DNA of 32,120 bases from Psychrobacillus antarcticus (GTDB lineage: Bacteria; Bacillota; Bacilli; Bacillales_A; Planococcaceae). Within the stretch, counting starts at the first letter, position 1; each line of letters starts with the position of its first letter. Below the pieces are notes generated by a model that saw only the letters and a list, made by a program, of their open reading frames with translations, did not search any database and was not told the origin of the DNA. Below, piece after piece: positions 1 to 8,565 of this stretch. Position numbers and translations under genes: made by a program. The stretch is taken from NCBI RefSeq assembly GCF_029533155.1, contig NZ_JAIZDB010000041.1, positions 1 through 32,120 of the forward strand, in the 5' to 3' direction.

Positions 1-143
1 TAAGCACGAAGCCCCCCTCAAGATGAGATTTCCCATTACGCAAGTAAGTAAGATCCCTCAAAGACGATGAGGTAGATAGGTTCGGGGTGGAAGCGTGGCG
101 ACACGTGCAGCTGACGAATACTAATCGATCGAGGACTTAACCA
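1..143 (+). rRNA. 23S rRNA, 3' end (partial)
   Basis: The first 143 bases match the conserved end of Bacillus-type 23S rRNA (domain VI and the closing helix, ending near GAGGACTTAACC). The 5' part lies outside the window. The end is placed by resemblance to the B. subtilis 3' terminus and could be off by a few bases. It is followed by a 5S gene, so this is the tail of an rRNA operon. Confidence 0.95.
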
Positions 144-263
144 AATTTGATTAACGTAACAATGTCGTTTATCCAGTTTTGAAAGAATAATTTTTTATAA
201 ATAACTCTTGTAATATTCTATAGAGTTGTTATAATAAAACTTGTCTTTCCATTATTTAAGGAA

Positions 264-319
264 CTTCGTTTAAGTACGCAACATCCATGTTGCAACAACG
301 AAGCCAGCACATCCTGTGC
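264..319 (+). repeat. 23S-5S spacer: nested hairpins
   Basis: The spacer between 23S and 5S holds an outer stem CTTCGTT (264-270) with AACGAAG (297-303), an inner perfect stem GCAACAT (278-284) with ATGTTGC (287-293), and a separate hairpin GCACA (307-311) with TGTGC (315-319) just before 5S. Such stems could guide RNase processing of the precursor; that role is inferred. No tRNA was seen in the spacer. Confidence 0.5.
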
Positions 320-326
320 AAGTAAG

Positions 327-442
<116 letters not shown>

Positions 443-454
443 ACCAAAAGAAAA

Positions 455-489
455 GTCGTTACCGAGTTATATCGGTAGCGGCTTTTTTT
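455..489 (+). terminator. rRNA operon terminator
   Basis: An 11-bp stem (GTCGTTACCGA with TCGGTAGCGGC, two G-U pairs, 6-nt loop) is followed by seven T. It is a standard intrinsic terminator 12 nt after 5S. Confidence 0.9.
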
Positions 490-822
490 GTTTGTTCTAT
501 ACTAGATCAGAATAAGTAAAGCCGTAGGAAGTCTTTCTAAAATAGTACGCGAGAAAGTAGAGGGCAAAAGAGTTCGAGGAAGCAAGTGAGAAAGGCTTGG
601 ATAAGAGCAGTTGGATTGGCATTAGGTATGTATATACAGTTCATATATCCTTTCCAAATAAATGAGACCGTTGTTTTTTATGTATAATTTTAGGTGGTAT
701 GATATGTTGATCAGTTTTGATATATTTGTTTTAATGACTTTTAAAGTAGAAATAAGTAGAAGAACAGTTAATCTGCGCTACTACTTATTTTATTTAAAAT
801 ATAAAAATAGAATTCACCAGAC
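490..822. other. Non-coding stretch after the rRNA operon
   Basis: About 330 bases with no supportable gene. A 63-codon ORF at 662-853 has no ribosome site and runs into the next gene's promoter, so it was not called. The only clear structure is a 10-bp inverted repeat (AAATAAGTAG 750-759, CTACTTATTT 781-790) without a clean T-run. Confidence 0.5.
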
Positions 823-851
823 TTTACCACCCAACAGACTTCTGTTATATT
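823..851 (+). promoter_or_regulatory. Probable sigma-A promoter of the hydrolase gene
   Basis: TTTACC (823-828), a 17-nt spacer, and TATATT (846-851) preceded by TG (extended -10). Transcription would start near 858, giving a leader of about 24 nt with the GGAGG site at 869-873. Confidence 0.5.
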
Positions 852-881
852 AAATGTAGAACAGAAGTGGAGGGATTTTGT

Positions 882-2171
882 ATGAGGAGATTTACAATTG
901 TTTTTTCTTCACTAGCAATTATCTTTATATTGCTTGCTGCGTGTAGTAAGGAAAAAGAGGAGGCTTCAGAGATGGGTTCATTAGAAAAAATTCAAGGTGT
1001 ATGGGAGGGGTCCATTAATGTTCCCGATCAACCTCTACCAATTGTCGTTAAATTCGAGACAGACAAAGGGACGATTAGTATTCCAGTACAGCGAGTAAGC
1101 GATTATCCACTAACAAGTGTGAAATTAGATGAATCTGACTTATTTTTTTATATGAATATTCAAGGCCAGAAGTTAACGTTTGATGGTAAAATTGAACAAG
1201 AAAAAATCAGGGGAACATTCACTCAGCAAGGGCAAACTTTCCCTTTTGAATTAGTGAAGGGAAATGAGGAGGAAGTAGAAAAAGATAGTTTGATTGAAGT
1301 GAAGGTAAAGGATGGAGCCATGTCTGGTCAATTGGAAATTCCTCGAGGTGAAGGACCTTTCCCTCTTATGGTTATTATTGCTGGTTCTGGTCCTACCGAT
1401 CGGAATGGAAACTCTATATTATTGCCTGGAAAAAACGATAGCTTGAAAATGCTTGCCGAAGATTTAGCAGTAAATGGCGTGGCAACTATCCGTTACGACA
1501 AAAGGGGCGTTGGACAAAATGATAGCTTAGCGGGCAAGGAAGAAGATATGCGATTTGACCAATATATTGAAGATGCTGCTGGATGGGTCCAATTTGCAAA
1601 GGATGATGAACGCTTTTCAAAGGTCGGAATAATCGGTCACAGTGAAGGTTCTCTCATTGGAATGGGGGCTAGCCAAAAAGCAGAAGCAGATGTGTTCATT
1701 TCCATTGCTGGAGCTGGAAGACCTATTGATCTGGTGCTCCTTGAACAACTCCAAGCACAACTTCCGGCAAACCTAATGGAAGAATCCACTAATATTCTCG
1801 AAAAATTAAAACAAGGTGTGCAAGTGAAAACGGTAAGTCCGGAATTGCAAAGTATATTCCGCTCATCGGTTCAACCAAATATGATTTCCTGGCTACAACA
1901 TAATCCAGTAGAACAACTGCAAAAGTTAAATGGGCCAGTACTCATAGTGAATGGCAATTTAGATATTCAAGTCTCTGTAAAGGATGCGGAACTATTACAT
2001 CAAGTAAAAAACGATTCAGGTTTACTCATTGTTGATAAGATGAATCATGTATTAAAAGAAGCACCTGCCAATCGAGAAGGAAATATCGCTACCTATTCAA
2101 ATCCCGAACTTCCATTAGCGGAAGGTTTAATGGATGGTATAGTCGAGTTTATGGAAGCACATGTAAAATGA
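882..2171 (+). CDS. Lipoprotein alpha/beta hydrolase
   Basis: Exported hydrolase, 429 residues from the ATG at 882. A GTG at 867 is in frame but lies inside the ribosome site (GTGGAGG, 867-873), so the ATG is preferred. The N-terminus is a lipoprotein signal (hydrophobic stretch ending LLAAC, lipid Cys about 21), so the protein should sit on the outer face of the membrane. Residues about 35-130 form a beta-rich domain; the hydrolase domain follows. Visible motifs: GSGPTDRNGN near the oxyanion region, nucleophile elbow GHSEG (Ser254), Asp361 in NGNLD and His389 in KMNHV, giving a full triad. The substrate is unknown; related proteins are annotated as esterases or peptidase-like hydrolases. It appears monocistronic with its own promoter. 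Confidence 0.85.
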   Translation: MRRFTIVFSSLAIIFILLAACSKEKEEASEMGSLEKIQGVWEGSINVPDQPLPIVVKFETDKGTISIPVQRVSDYPLTSVKLDESDLFFYMNIQGQKLTFDGKIEQEKIRGTFTQQGQTFPFELVKGNEEEVEKDSLIEVKVKDGAMSGQLEIPRGEGPFPLMVIIAGSGPTDRNGNSILLPGKNDSLKMLAEDLAVNGVATIRYDKRGVGQNDSLAGKEEDMRFDQYIEDAAGWVQFAKDDERFSKVGIIGHSEGSLIGMGASQKAEADVFISIAGAGRPIDLVLLEQLQAQLPANLMEESTNILEKLKQGVQVKTVSPELQSIFRSSVQPNMISWLQHNPVEQLQKLNGPVLIVNGNLDIQVSVKDAELLHQVKNDSGLLIVDKMNHVLKEAPANREGNIATYSNPELPLAEGLMDGIVEFMEAHVK

Positions 2172-2233
2172 AGTGATGGTTGAACATATGATGCGGAACT
2201 TTAGGAGTCCAGTGCTTTTTAGGGGGAATTGGG

Positions 2234-3133
2234 ATGAGAGAAAATCGTATCCGACTAGATGGAGGGTTTCATAACGACGTTTTTTTCATTGAGGAAATAG
2301 GAAAAGTAGTAAGAATCTCTAATGCTAGTAAAACGAAGGAAATGGTTTTACAGGAAATTGAATGGATGAATTTCCTATACGAACAAGAGGTTGCCGTTCC
2401 TAAGCCAGAAATGCATTTGGAAGATGAAAATGGGCGGGTAAGGGCGTACTTCGGATTTGTTAAGGGCGATATGTTGGATGCGAGAAACGTATTACATTGG
2501 AATGAAAAAGTATTTGAGCAATGGGGAAAGACCTTAGGTAGGATGCATGTTCTATCTAAAAATTTTGAAGTGAAAAAGCTATATCGACCTGCTTGGACAG
2601 TTGAGAATACTGATGTGTTTGATATTAGGGAAAACTTATCCTCATGGTTAAAGGATTACTATGACAGGTTGATGCATAGCCTTTGGGCGTTTGAAAGCAC
2701 GGAAAGTACATTTGGTTTGATTCATAATGACTTTCATCAAGGAAATCTAATCATTACTAGTGATAATACGATTACTACGATTGACTTTGATGACTGTGCG
2801 TATAATTGGTATGCGCAAGATATTGCGGTGGCCTTCTATCATGCATATTGGCAACATAGCTCTTACAATGGCAATATAAAAGCTTTTCCACGGACATTTA
2901 TGGATCATTTTCTTACCGGATATCAAACAGAAAACTTGCTTCATGAGGACATTGTCGAACAAATTCCTATATTCCTAAAACTGAGAGAGATCTTTTTATA
3001 CCAACTATTTACTCGGAAATGGGATAAAAATAATTTAGAGGAATGGCAAAGTTATACTTTACTAGACTTGGAAGAAAAGATAAAGAATAAGACACCTTAT
3101 GCAGGGATTAGTGATTTTTCTATATACGTGTGA
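2234..3133 (+). CDS. Aminoglycoside phosphotransferase-family (kinase-fold) protein
   Basis: 299-residue protein of the APH/ChoK/homoserine-kinase fold. The catalytic loop is HNDFHQGN (164-171, with Asp166 as the likely base and Asn171), followed by the metal-binding DFDD (184-187). The N-terminal lobe (about 1-95) is beta-rich, as in ATP-binding kinase lobes. Length fits the family. AGGGGG (2221-2226) precedes the ATG by 7 nt. The substrate cannot be told: the family covers antibiotics, choline, homoserine, fructosamine and spore-coat kinases, and nothing in the context points to resistance. The gene ends at a strong bidirectional terminator. Confidence 0.8.
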   Translation: MRENRIRLDGGFHNDVFFIEEIGKVVRISNASKTKEMVLQEIEWMNFLYEQEVAVPKPEMHLEDENGRVRAYFGFVKGDMLDARNVLHWNEKVFEQWGKTLGRMHVLSKNFEVKKLYRPAWTVENTDVFDIRENLSSWLKDYYDRLMHSLWAFESTESTFGLIHNDFHQGNLIITSDNTITTIDFDDCAYNWYAQDIAVAFYHAYWQHSSYNGNIKAFPRTFMDHFLTGYQTENLLHEDIVEQIPIFLKLREIFLYQLFTRKWDKNNLEEWQSYTLLDLEEKIKNKTPYAGISDFSIYV

Positions 3134-3145
3134 CATCTAAAAGAC

Positions 3146-3183
3146 AAAAAGAGACTAATTCTTGTAAGAATTAGTCTCTTTTT
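3146..3183. terminator. Bidirectional terminator between convergent genes
   Basis: A perfect 18-bp stem (3146-3163 with 3166-3183), a minimal GT loop, and A5/T5 ends. It serves the kinase-fold gene (plus) and the EamA gene (minus). Confidence 0.9.
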
Positions 3184-3189
3184 GTTAAA

Positions 3190-4092
3190 TTATATAGTAG
3201 TTTTACGTTTTTTGTTCTTCGAAATGGTGGCGATTGTTGGAATACACATACCAAATAAAATCACGATTATTCCTAGAACTTGTAGCCATGATAGTGCTTC
3301 ACTCAATACAAGTACTGAAACGAGAACAGCGACCGGCAACTCCATAGCGCTCAAGATAGAAGAAACTGCGCCACCGACTTTAGGTACTGCAATGACAAAG
3401 AAGTAAATCGGAATAATAATCCCTAATAGTCCGAGAGCTAGTCCATAAAATAGTAACGGTTCTGTAAAGAGTTTTCCGTTCCATACAATCTCTGGGCTCT
3501 GGAAGAAAAATATTATTATCATTGCGATAAAAGAGACGAATAGTAGACGGGTTGTTGTATTCATGCCCTCGACTTGCTTCGTGTTAACATTCATATTTAG
3601 GGAGAATGAAAGAGCTGCTGCAAAACCATAAACCCAGCCTCTCCAGTCGATACCACTTAAATCGACATCAAGAACACCAGCGGCTAAAATTGTTCCTGCA
3701 AATAAAATAATCAGAGAAATAGTTTCTGCTCTAGAAGGCAGTCTTTTTCTCAAAATACAATCTATAAGCGTTCCAATCCATGTAAATTGGAACAGCATAA
3801 CTACTGCAAGAGAGGCAGGCAAGTATATAAGTGACATCCCATATACAATTCCTGTAGTAGCGGTAAATACACCAGCCAGTAAAATGACCTTATAACCTCC
3901 ATATAAGCGTGGAAGTTTTCGTTGTGTAACTAGGTAAAAAATAAACGCCAACATAAATCCAACAATATATTGACTAGAAATCGCTTCAGAGGCTGTATAG
4001 CCGTCACCGATTGCTAGTTTAACCATAGTTGATAAAGTCCCATAACAACTTGCAGCAAATACAACCATTAGGGGATAAATCCATAATTTCAT
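3190..4092 (-). CDS. EamA/DMT-family membrane transporter
   Basis: 300-residue integral membrane protein with about ten hydrophobic helices in two homologous halves, typical in length and layout for drug/metabolite transporters with two EamA domains. Small residues are frequent in the helices, and the tail is positively charged (KNKKRK). The substrate is unknown; the family exports amino acids, metabolites or drugs. Its ribosome site (AAGGAG, complement of 4101-4106) overlaps the end of the upstream acetyltransferase gene, with 13 nt between the genes, so the two are probably co-transcribed and translationally linked. Confidence 0.85.
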   Translation of the reverse strand: MKLWIYPLMVVFAASCYGTLSTMVKLAIGDGYTASEAISSQYIVGFMLAFIFYLVTQRKLPRLYGGYKVILLAGVFTATTGIVYGMSLIYLPASLAVVMLFQFTWIGTLIDCILRKRLPSRAETISLIILFAGTILAAGVLDVDLSGIDWRGWVYGFAAALSFSLNMNVNTKQVEGMNTTTRLLFVSFIAMIIIFFFQSPEIVWNGKLFTEPLLFYGLALGLLGIIIPIYFFVIAVPKVGGAVSSILSAMELPVAVLVSVLVLSEALSWLQVLGIIVILFGMCIPTIATISKNKKRKTTI

Positions 4093-4105
4093 AAAAATTT
4101 CTCCT

Positions 4106-4678
4106 TTAATCTGCGACTATGGCTTTAACCATATGATGAAAAGGCTCACCAATAATTGTCCAAGGACATAGGGTAACAAATCCCAGACGATTATACAAGC
4201 GAATTGCGGCATCTTTTTCAAGCTCTACATTCAAGGCTAGTTTCCCGCCACCTGAATTCTTTACTAATTGCTCAGCATAGCCAAGTAATTTAGTACCTAT
4301 ACCATGGCCACGATATGTCGGGTCAACTACAACCGTGTCGATATACCACTCTCCAGGGGCAGTTTCGGGGTCGATTGTGACGACAGTACCTTTCTTGTTA
4401 GATAGATAGGCTTCTAAATTTGCGTCGAGGGTAATTGACTGTTCAGCGGTATAAAAAACCAATACTCCTGCAACATGTCCATTCATTTCTGCGATATACG
4501 TATATAAATAGGAATGTCGATTATCGGTACGTGTAAATAGTTGTATGAATTCTTTGGTAATGGCAGCTTCTTCAGTTTCACCAGTCATTTGCATTGAGAT
4601 GTCTCCAATAGCTTCCATTATAAGTGGAATAGCTTCATATGCATCTTCTTTATTAGCTTTCCTGATTAATGTTTTCAT
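4106..4678 (-). CDS. GNAT-family N-acetyltransferase
   Basis: 190-residue acetyltransferase that should transfer acetyl from acetyl-CoA to an amine. The acetyl-CoA loop is RGHGIG (about 123-128), after the strand EWYIDTVVVDPTYRG, and the C-terminal ALNVE...AIRLYNRLGF block is the usual motif B. The acceptor is unknown. An in-frame TTG at 4696 extends the frame by six codons, but GGAAGGTGA lies over that extension and is well placed for the ATG at 4678. It is the first gene of a two-gene unit with the EamA transporter, which suggests that the pair modifies and exports one compound. Confidence 0.8.
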   Translation of the reverse strand: MKTLIRKANKEDAYEAIPLIMEAIGDISMQMTGETEEAAITKEFIQLFTRTDNRHSYLYTYIAEMNGHVAGVLVFYTAEQSITLDANLEAYLSNKKGTVVTIDPETAPGEWYIDTVVVDPTYRGHGIGTKLLGYAEQLVKNSGGGKLALNVELEKDAAIRLYNRLGFVTLCPWTIIGEPFHHMVKAIVAD

Positions 4679-4754
4679 TTCATATTCACCTTCCAACTCT
4701 TAATTATACCAAAGAAAAAATAGAACGATAAATAATAGAAAAATTAAAAAATAG

Positions 4755-4786
4755 TTGAAACTTTTCTGTTCTATATATAGTAGAAT
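4755..4786 (+). promoter_or_regulatory. Promoter of the ABC cassette, ECF-sigma-like
   Basis: TGAAAC (4756-4761) followed by TTTT and, 17 nt on, AGTAGAAT resembles extracytoplasmic-function sigma promoters (TGAAAC with a -10 near CGTA). Read for sigma-A, TTGAAA (4755-4760) has TATAGT, TAGTAG and TAGAAT at spacings of 15, 17 and 20, none ideal. The leader to the ATG is short. Confidence 0.4.
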
Positions 4787-4813
4787 AGAAGAAAGAGAAA
4801 GGGGGAAATAACT

Positions 4814-5011
4814 ATGGACTTGAATTCAATACCTTGGATGCTCATCTTACCTGTATTAATCATTCAACTATTATTAATCATTGTGGCAGTAATTGATTTG
4901 TACCGCGTAAAGTACACCAACGGCCCGAAGTGGATGTGGGCACTTATTATTATCTGTTTCAGTATAATTGGACCTGTTATTTATTTTATTGTGGGGAGGC
5001 GAAATGAATGA
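4814..5011 (+). CDS. Small PLDc_N-type membrane protein, YxlE-like
   Basis: 65-residue protein with two hydrophobic helices (about 8-28 and 42-60) and a GPVIYFIVGRR ending, the signature of the phospholipase-D nuclease N-terminal (PLDc_N) small membrane family. In B. subtilis the same type of protein, YxlE, lies upstream of the ABC genes yxlF and yxlG in the sigY operon and helps restrain SigY. Here it likewise precedes an ATPase and a permease, with a 4-nt overlap (ATGA at 5008-5011), but no sigY, yxlC or yxlD is present upstream. GGGGGAA gives a good ribosome site. Confidence 0.8.
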   Translation: MDLNSIPWMLILPVLIIQLLLIIVAVIDLYRVKYTNGPKWMWALIIICFSIIGPVIYFIVGRRNE

Positions 5012-5913
5012 AAACACTACTTCATGTGCATGGGTTAACAAAGGAATATGGCAAAGAAAAAGCATTAGATCAAGTTACTTTTTCACTAAATAAAAACACT
5101 GCTACGGCTTTGATTGGACCAAATGGTGCTGGTAAGACAACCGCGTTGTCTATGTTAGCGGGACTTTTAAAACAAACGAGTGGAACGGTAGTGATTGGTG
5201 CAGATTTAAAGGGAGATATTCGAAGAGAAATAGGCTTCTTGCCACAGTATCCACAATTTTATTCGTGGTTAACGGCACTCGAATTTACAGAAATGGTAGC
5301 AAAGTTAAGCGGATTAGATGGGAAAAATGCTAAATCACAGGCAGAAAGAACACTCGATTTTGTGGGTTTAACAGATGCGAAAAACAAAAAAACAGGGACA
5401 TTTTCAGGAGGTATGAAGCAACGACTTGGGTTAGCGCAAGCAATTGTTCATAAACCTGGATTGCTTTTGTTAGATGAACCTGTATCTGCTTTAGATCCGA
5501 TGGGTAGACGTGAAATTATGAATCTACTGAAAGAATTACAAGAACATACGACTATTTTATATTCCACTCATATTTTAAATGATGCCGAGGAAATGACCGA
5601 TCAGTTGTTGTTTTTAAGAAAAGGGCAATTAGTGGAGCAAGGATCGTTGAGGGAAGTACGAGACAAGTATGCAAATCCACTGTTTAAAATCCTCTTTGTA
5701 AACACGGAGGAAGCAGCAAAGTTTGTCGAAATGAGCCCATGGCCAGCTAGACAGGAAAATGAGGTTGTTTTAATACATTTGGAGGAAAACAAACCAGGGA
5801 TGAATGAAGTATTACAGGTACTTGCTAAGAGTAATCTACAATTATCAAAGGTAGAGCGAGCGTCTGCCACCTTAGAAGAAATCTTTTTGCAGGTGGTGAA
5901 TAAGCATGAATAA
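5008..5913 (+). CDS. ABC transporter ATP-binding protein, YxlF-like
   Basis: 301-residue cytoplasmic ATPase. Walker A GPNGAGKT (37-44), Q-loop Gln80, signature SGGMKQR (133-139), Walker B LLLLDE (152-157) and switch His188 are all intact. The C-terminal 80 residues form the extra domain common in ABC-2 exporter ATPases of the CcmA/NatA group. It overlaps the YxlE-like gene by 4 nt and the permease gene by 8 nt, so the three are translationally coupled. It should power the permease that follows; the substrate is unknown. Assignment to YxlF rests on gene order and general similarity. Confidence 0.9.
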   Translation: MKTLLHVHGLTKEYGKEKALDQVTFSLNKNTATALIGPNGAGKTTALSMLAGLLKQTSGTVVIGADLKGDIRREIGFLPQYPQFYSWLTALEFTEMVAKLSGLDGKNAKSQAERTLDFVGLTDAKNKKTGTFSGGMKQRLGLAQAIVHKPGLLLLDEPVSALDPMGRREIMNLLKELQEHTTILYSTHILNDAEEMTDQLLFLRKGQLVEQGSLREVRDKYANPLFKILFVNTEEAAKFVEMSPWPARQENEVVLIHLEENKPGMNEVLQVLAKSNLQLSKVERASATLEEIFLQVVNKHE

Positions 5914-6688
5914 TTTCTCTATACTGTTTCGAAAAGAGTGGCGTGAAAACGTTCGTAACTTTAAAATTCTTTGGATACCTCTCGTGTTTATATTATTTGG
6001 TATTTCTGAACCGTTAACTTATTATTATTTGCCACAAATTTTAAATGCCGTCGGAAATGTGCCTAGTGATATGGTTTTTCAGCTGCCCGAGTATACACCT
6101 GATCAAATAATTATGTCGACAATTGGTCAGTATCAATTTATCGGGATGTTAATTGTGGCGTTTGGATTTGCTGGAATCATTGCTAGGGAACGGAAAAATG
6201 GGACGGCTACTATGTTATATGTAAGACCGATTTCTTATACAGGATATGTGTTTAGTAAATTAGCTATTATGGGCATCTTGATAATAGGAAGCGCATGTAT
6301 TGGTCTTTTAGCGAATGTCTATTATACGAATGTTTTGTATGGAGCGGTAGATGCAGTTGCGTTTATTGGGTTCTTAGGAACGTATAGTATTTGGTTGTTA
6401 TTTGCTATTTGTGTTGTGATTTGTTCCAGTGCGGCTTTCTCTACAGGAATAGCTTCTGTTGTATCCATACTCTTACTAGTAGTTGTGCAATTAGTGGATA
6501 GTCTGTTAGGTACTTATTGGACCATTTCACCTTGGAAGTTACCAATGTATGCAGGGCAAATTCTAAATGGAAATTTAGACAAAACACCATTTTTCTGGAG
6601 TTTGACTGTAACGGTAGTGGTAGTTGTGTTGTTAGTAGTATTAGCGGTTTATCTAGCTAAGAGAAATGTATCTAAAGCAAAAATATAG
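5906..6688 (+). CDS. ABC-2 type permease, YxlG-like
   Basis: 260-residue membrane subunit with about six hydrophobic helices (one near 25-45, then five from about 75 to 255) and a charged amphipathic N-terminus (LFRKEWRENVRNFK) of the kind that contacts the ATPase in ABC-2 permeases. The length matches the YxlG/NatB-like group. The start overlaps the ATPase gene. With the upstream genes it forms a complete exporter (ATPase dimer plus permease dimer) and a small membrane partner. Confidence 0.85.
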   Translation: MNNFSILFRKEWRENVRNFKILWIPLVFILFGISEPLTYYYLPQILNAVGNVPSDMVFQLPEYTPDQIIMSTIGQYQFIGMLIVAFGFAGIIARERKNGTATMLYVRPISYTGYVFSKLAIMGILIIGSACIGLLANVYYTNVLYGAVDAVAFIGFLGTYSIWLLFAICVVICSSAAFSTGIASVVSILLLVVVQLVDSLLGTYWTISPWKLPMYAGQILNGNLDKTPFFWSLTVTVVVVVLLVVLAVYLAKRNVSKAKI

Positions 6689-6703
6689 TAGTGGGGTGAA
6701 TTG

Positions 6704-7408
6704 GTGGCAACTCGTAATTCTGATCGATTTATAGTATCTTACAACCGAATAGATCAATTGATGAAAGACCTAATTGGTACGAATGAACATATGGCATTCT
6801 TTCGATTAATTGACTTTGCTAAAAAGAAAAATGCCATTATTAGAAGATACGAGGCAGATTTACGAGAATATGGGGATTTAAGAAATGCCATTGTTCACCA
6901 TCGTACTTCTTTGGAATTTGCCATTGCAGAACCTCATGATGAAGTTGTGGCAAAAATGGAGGAAATTGAAGGGGCGTTAGCCAAACCGATTACAGTCGCT
7001 CAAATGTTCCGGACAAATGTAACGATCTTTCAGGAGACGGATTCACTTAGCTATGCCTTAAAGGTCATCAAAGATAAAAAGTACAATCAATTTCCTGTAT
7101 ACAAAGGGAAAACCTTTAAAGGACTTATCACCCCGGTAGGGATTACTAAGTGGATGGCTAGTAAGGTGGATTCTGAATCCTTTTCGAGAAAAAGAACAAT
7201 GTTATCAGAAATACTAGCACATGAAAGTAATAGGGATAATCATCGATTTGTACAAGCGGAGGCGTCCGTATTTGAAGCTGTAGAAATATTTAAGGCCGCT
7301 GTAATTCGTGGGAGACGCTTAGAAGCACTTCTTATAACAGAAGATGGAAAAGCAAGTGAAAAATTAATTGGAATTGTAACTCCTATGAGTTTACTGAAGA
7401 TAGAATAA
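6704..7408 (+). CDS. CBS-domain protein with an N-terminal HEPN-like region
   Basis: 234-residue cytoplasmic protein. Residues about 95-234 carry a CBS pair (first repeat around TVAQMFRTNVTIFQETDSL and YNQFPVYKGKTFKGLIT; second around EASVFEAVEIF and LLITEDG...LIGIVTP), which in known proteins bind adenine nucleotides. The helical N-terminus (about 5-90) contains DLRNAIVHHR, i.e. RNxxxH (Arg60 to His65), the pattern of HEPN domains. A nucleotide-controlled HEPN function is an inference. The ribosome site GGGGTGA (6693-6699) fits the GTG at 6704 better than the TTG at 6701. It follows the ABC genes by 15 nt and is probably read through from them. Confidence 0.7.
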   Translation: MATRNSDRFIVSYNRIDQLMKDLIGTNEHMAFFRLIDFAKKKNAIIRRYEADLREYGDLRNAIVHHRTSLEFAIAEPHDEVVAKMEEIEGALAKPITVAQMFRTNVTIFQETDSLSYALKVIKDKKYNQFPVYKGKTFKGLITPVGITKWMASKVDSESFSRKRTMLSEILAHESNRDNHRFVQAEASVFEAVEIFKAAVIRGRRLEALLITEDGKASEKLIGIVTPMSLLKIE

Positions 7409-7498
7409 TTCTTACAAGGTAGTCTTTTTCTGGGAATCTGTCATAATATTAAGATAGGCACTAAAATGTCTAGGGAAAGTCGAAAAGGGGGGATATTA

Positions 7499-7768
7499 GT
7501 GGATTTAGAAAAGGATCAAGACCAGGGATATAACACCCCTGAAAAGAAAGGAATAGACATGACAGTTGGGGATTGGTTAATTACAATGCTTATTTTGATC
7601 ATACCAATTGTTAATATTGTCATGCTGTTCATCTGGGGTTTTGGAAATCCCGATTCAAGACGTAATTATGCTCGAGCTTCACTTATTTGGATGGCAATTG
7701 GTATTGTGCTAATGCTTATTTTTTATGGAGCAGTTTTTGCATTTATCTTTTCTTTAAATAGCTATTAA
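7499..7768 (+). CDS. Small two-helix membrane protein
   Basis: 89-residue protein from a GTG at 7499, chosen because AAGGGGGG (7484-7491) lies 7 nt upstream; an in-frame ATG at 7466 has no ribosome site. A charged N-terminus (about 20 residues) precedes two hydrophobic helices (about 24-46 and 61-85) with the loop WGFGNPDSRRNYARA. This resembles small uncharacterised Firmicutes membrane proteins in which the conserved loop lies between the helices. No function is assigned. Confidence 0.65.
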   Translation: MDLEKDQDQGYNTPEKKGIDMTVGDWLITMLILIIPIVNIVMLFIWGFGNPDSRRNYARASLIWMAIGIVLMLIFYGAVFAFIFSLNSY

Positions 7769-7800
7769 TTATTTCCTGGGAAATAACATAGTTCGACATG

Positions 7801-7838
7801 AAAGAGTGTTCCTTTGTAAAAGAAGGAATACTCTTTTT
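7801..7838 (+). terminator. Intrinsic terminator
   Basis: A 14-bp stem (7801-7814 with 7823-7836, one G-U pair) and a T5 tail, after the small membrane protein gene. Confidence 0.85.
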
Positions 7839-7840
7839 GA

Positions 7841-7849
7841 TGTTATACT
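7841..7849 (+). promoter_or_regulatory. Extended -10 promoter for the reductase gene
   Basis: TGTTATACT is an extended -10 element just after the previous terminator. No good -35 is seen at 17 nt. It would give a leader of about 70 nt. Confidence 0.4.
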
Positions 7850-7928
7850 AAGAAAGTACAAGCCTAGAGACAGATAATAAGTCAACAGCATATTCTTTTT
7901 GATCTTTAGAAAAAAGGAGGTGGCATAG

Positions 7929-8549
7929 ATGAAAATAGCACTCTTTGGAGCAACTGGACGTGTGGGACAAGTTATTCTCACCTTATTACTTGAAAAAGAT
8001 ATAAAGGTTACTGCATTGGTAAGAAACCCTGAAAAAGTGCAACCTCGTGCTGGTTTAACCGTCCTACAAGGCGATGCAAGAAATACTGCAGATATTGTAG
8101 GAACATTGGCTGGAGTAGATGCAGTTATAAGTGCACTCGGCACAGATAAGACAACCGTATTAACAGAAGCAATCACACATATAATTTCCAATATGGAAAA
8201 GCAACAAATAAAGAGAATTATTACAATTGGTACTGCCGGCATATTGGATAGTAGAGCAGAACCCGGGCTTCTTCGATATCAATCATCCGAATCAAAGCGT
8301 AAATCCACAACAGCCGCGCAGGAACATCATAAAGTGTTTGAGCTTTTAAAAGATACTTTACTCGATTGGACAATTATTTGCCCGACTTATTTACCAGTAG
8401 GAGCTGCAACTGATGAATATATTGCATTGCGGAATATGCTGCCAGCGAATGCGGTGCAAACCACAACTGGAGATACTGCCTTATTCACTGTAAATGAACT
8501 GTTAAAAAATGAGTATATTGGTTACCGAGTAGGAATTATAAGTCCGTGA
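7929..8549 (+). CDS. NAD(P)-binding reductase, atypical SDR/NmrA-like
   Basis: 206-residue single-domain Rossmann protein. The dinucleotide-binding loop is GATGRVG (7-13), followed by the ALVRNPEKV segment typical of NADP-preferring atypical short-chain reductases, an acidic DAR at the third strand, and GVDAVISALG at the fourth. It belongs to the YwnB/BLVRB-like group of NAD(P)H-binding proteins; the substrate is unknown. AAAAAGGAGGTGG gives a very strong ribosome site. The metallophosphoesterase gene follows 16 nt later and is probably in the same transcript. Confidence 0.85.
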   Translation: MKIALFGATGRVGQVILTLLLEKDIKVTALVRNPEKVQPRAGLTVLQGDARNTADIVGTLAGVDAVISALGTDKTTVLTEAITHIISNMEKQQIKRIITIGTAGILDSRAEPGLLRYQSSESKRKSTTAAQEHHKVFELLKDTLLDWTIICPTYLPVGAATDEYIALRNMLPANAVQTTTGDTALFTVNELLKNEYIGYRVGIISP

Positions 8550-8565
8550 TATTAGGAGAAAATAA

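Noticed and set aside
662-853. 63-codon ORF after the rRNA operon
   Set aside because: No ribosome site, AT-rich low-complexity peptide, and it overlaps the hydrolase promoter.
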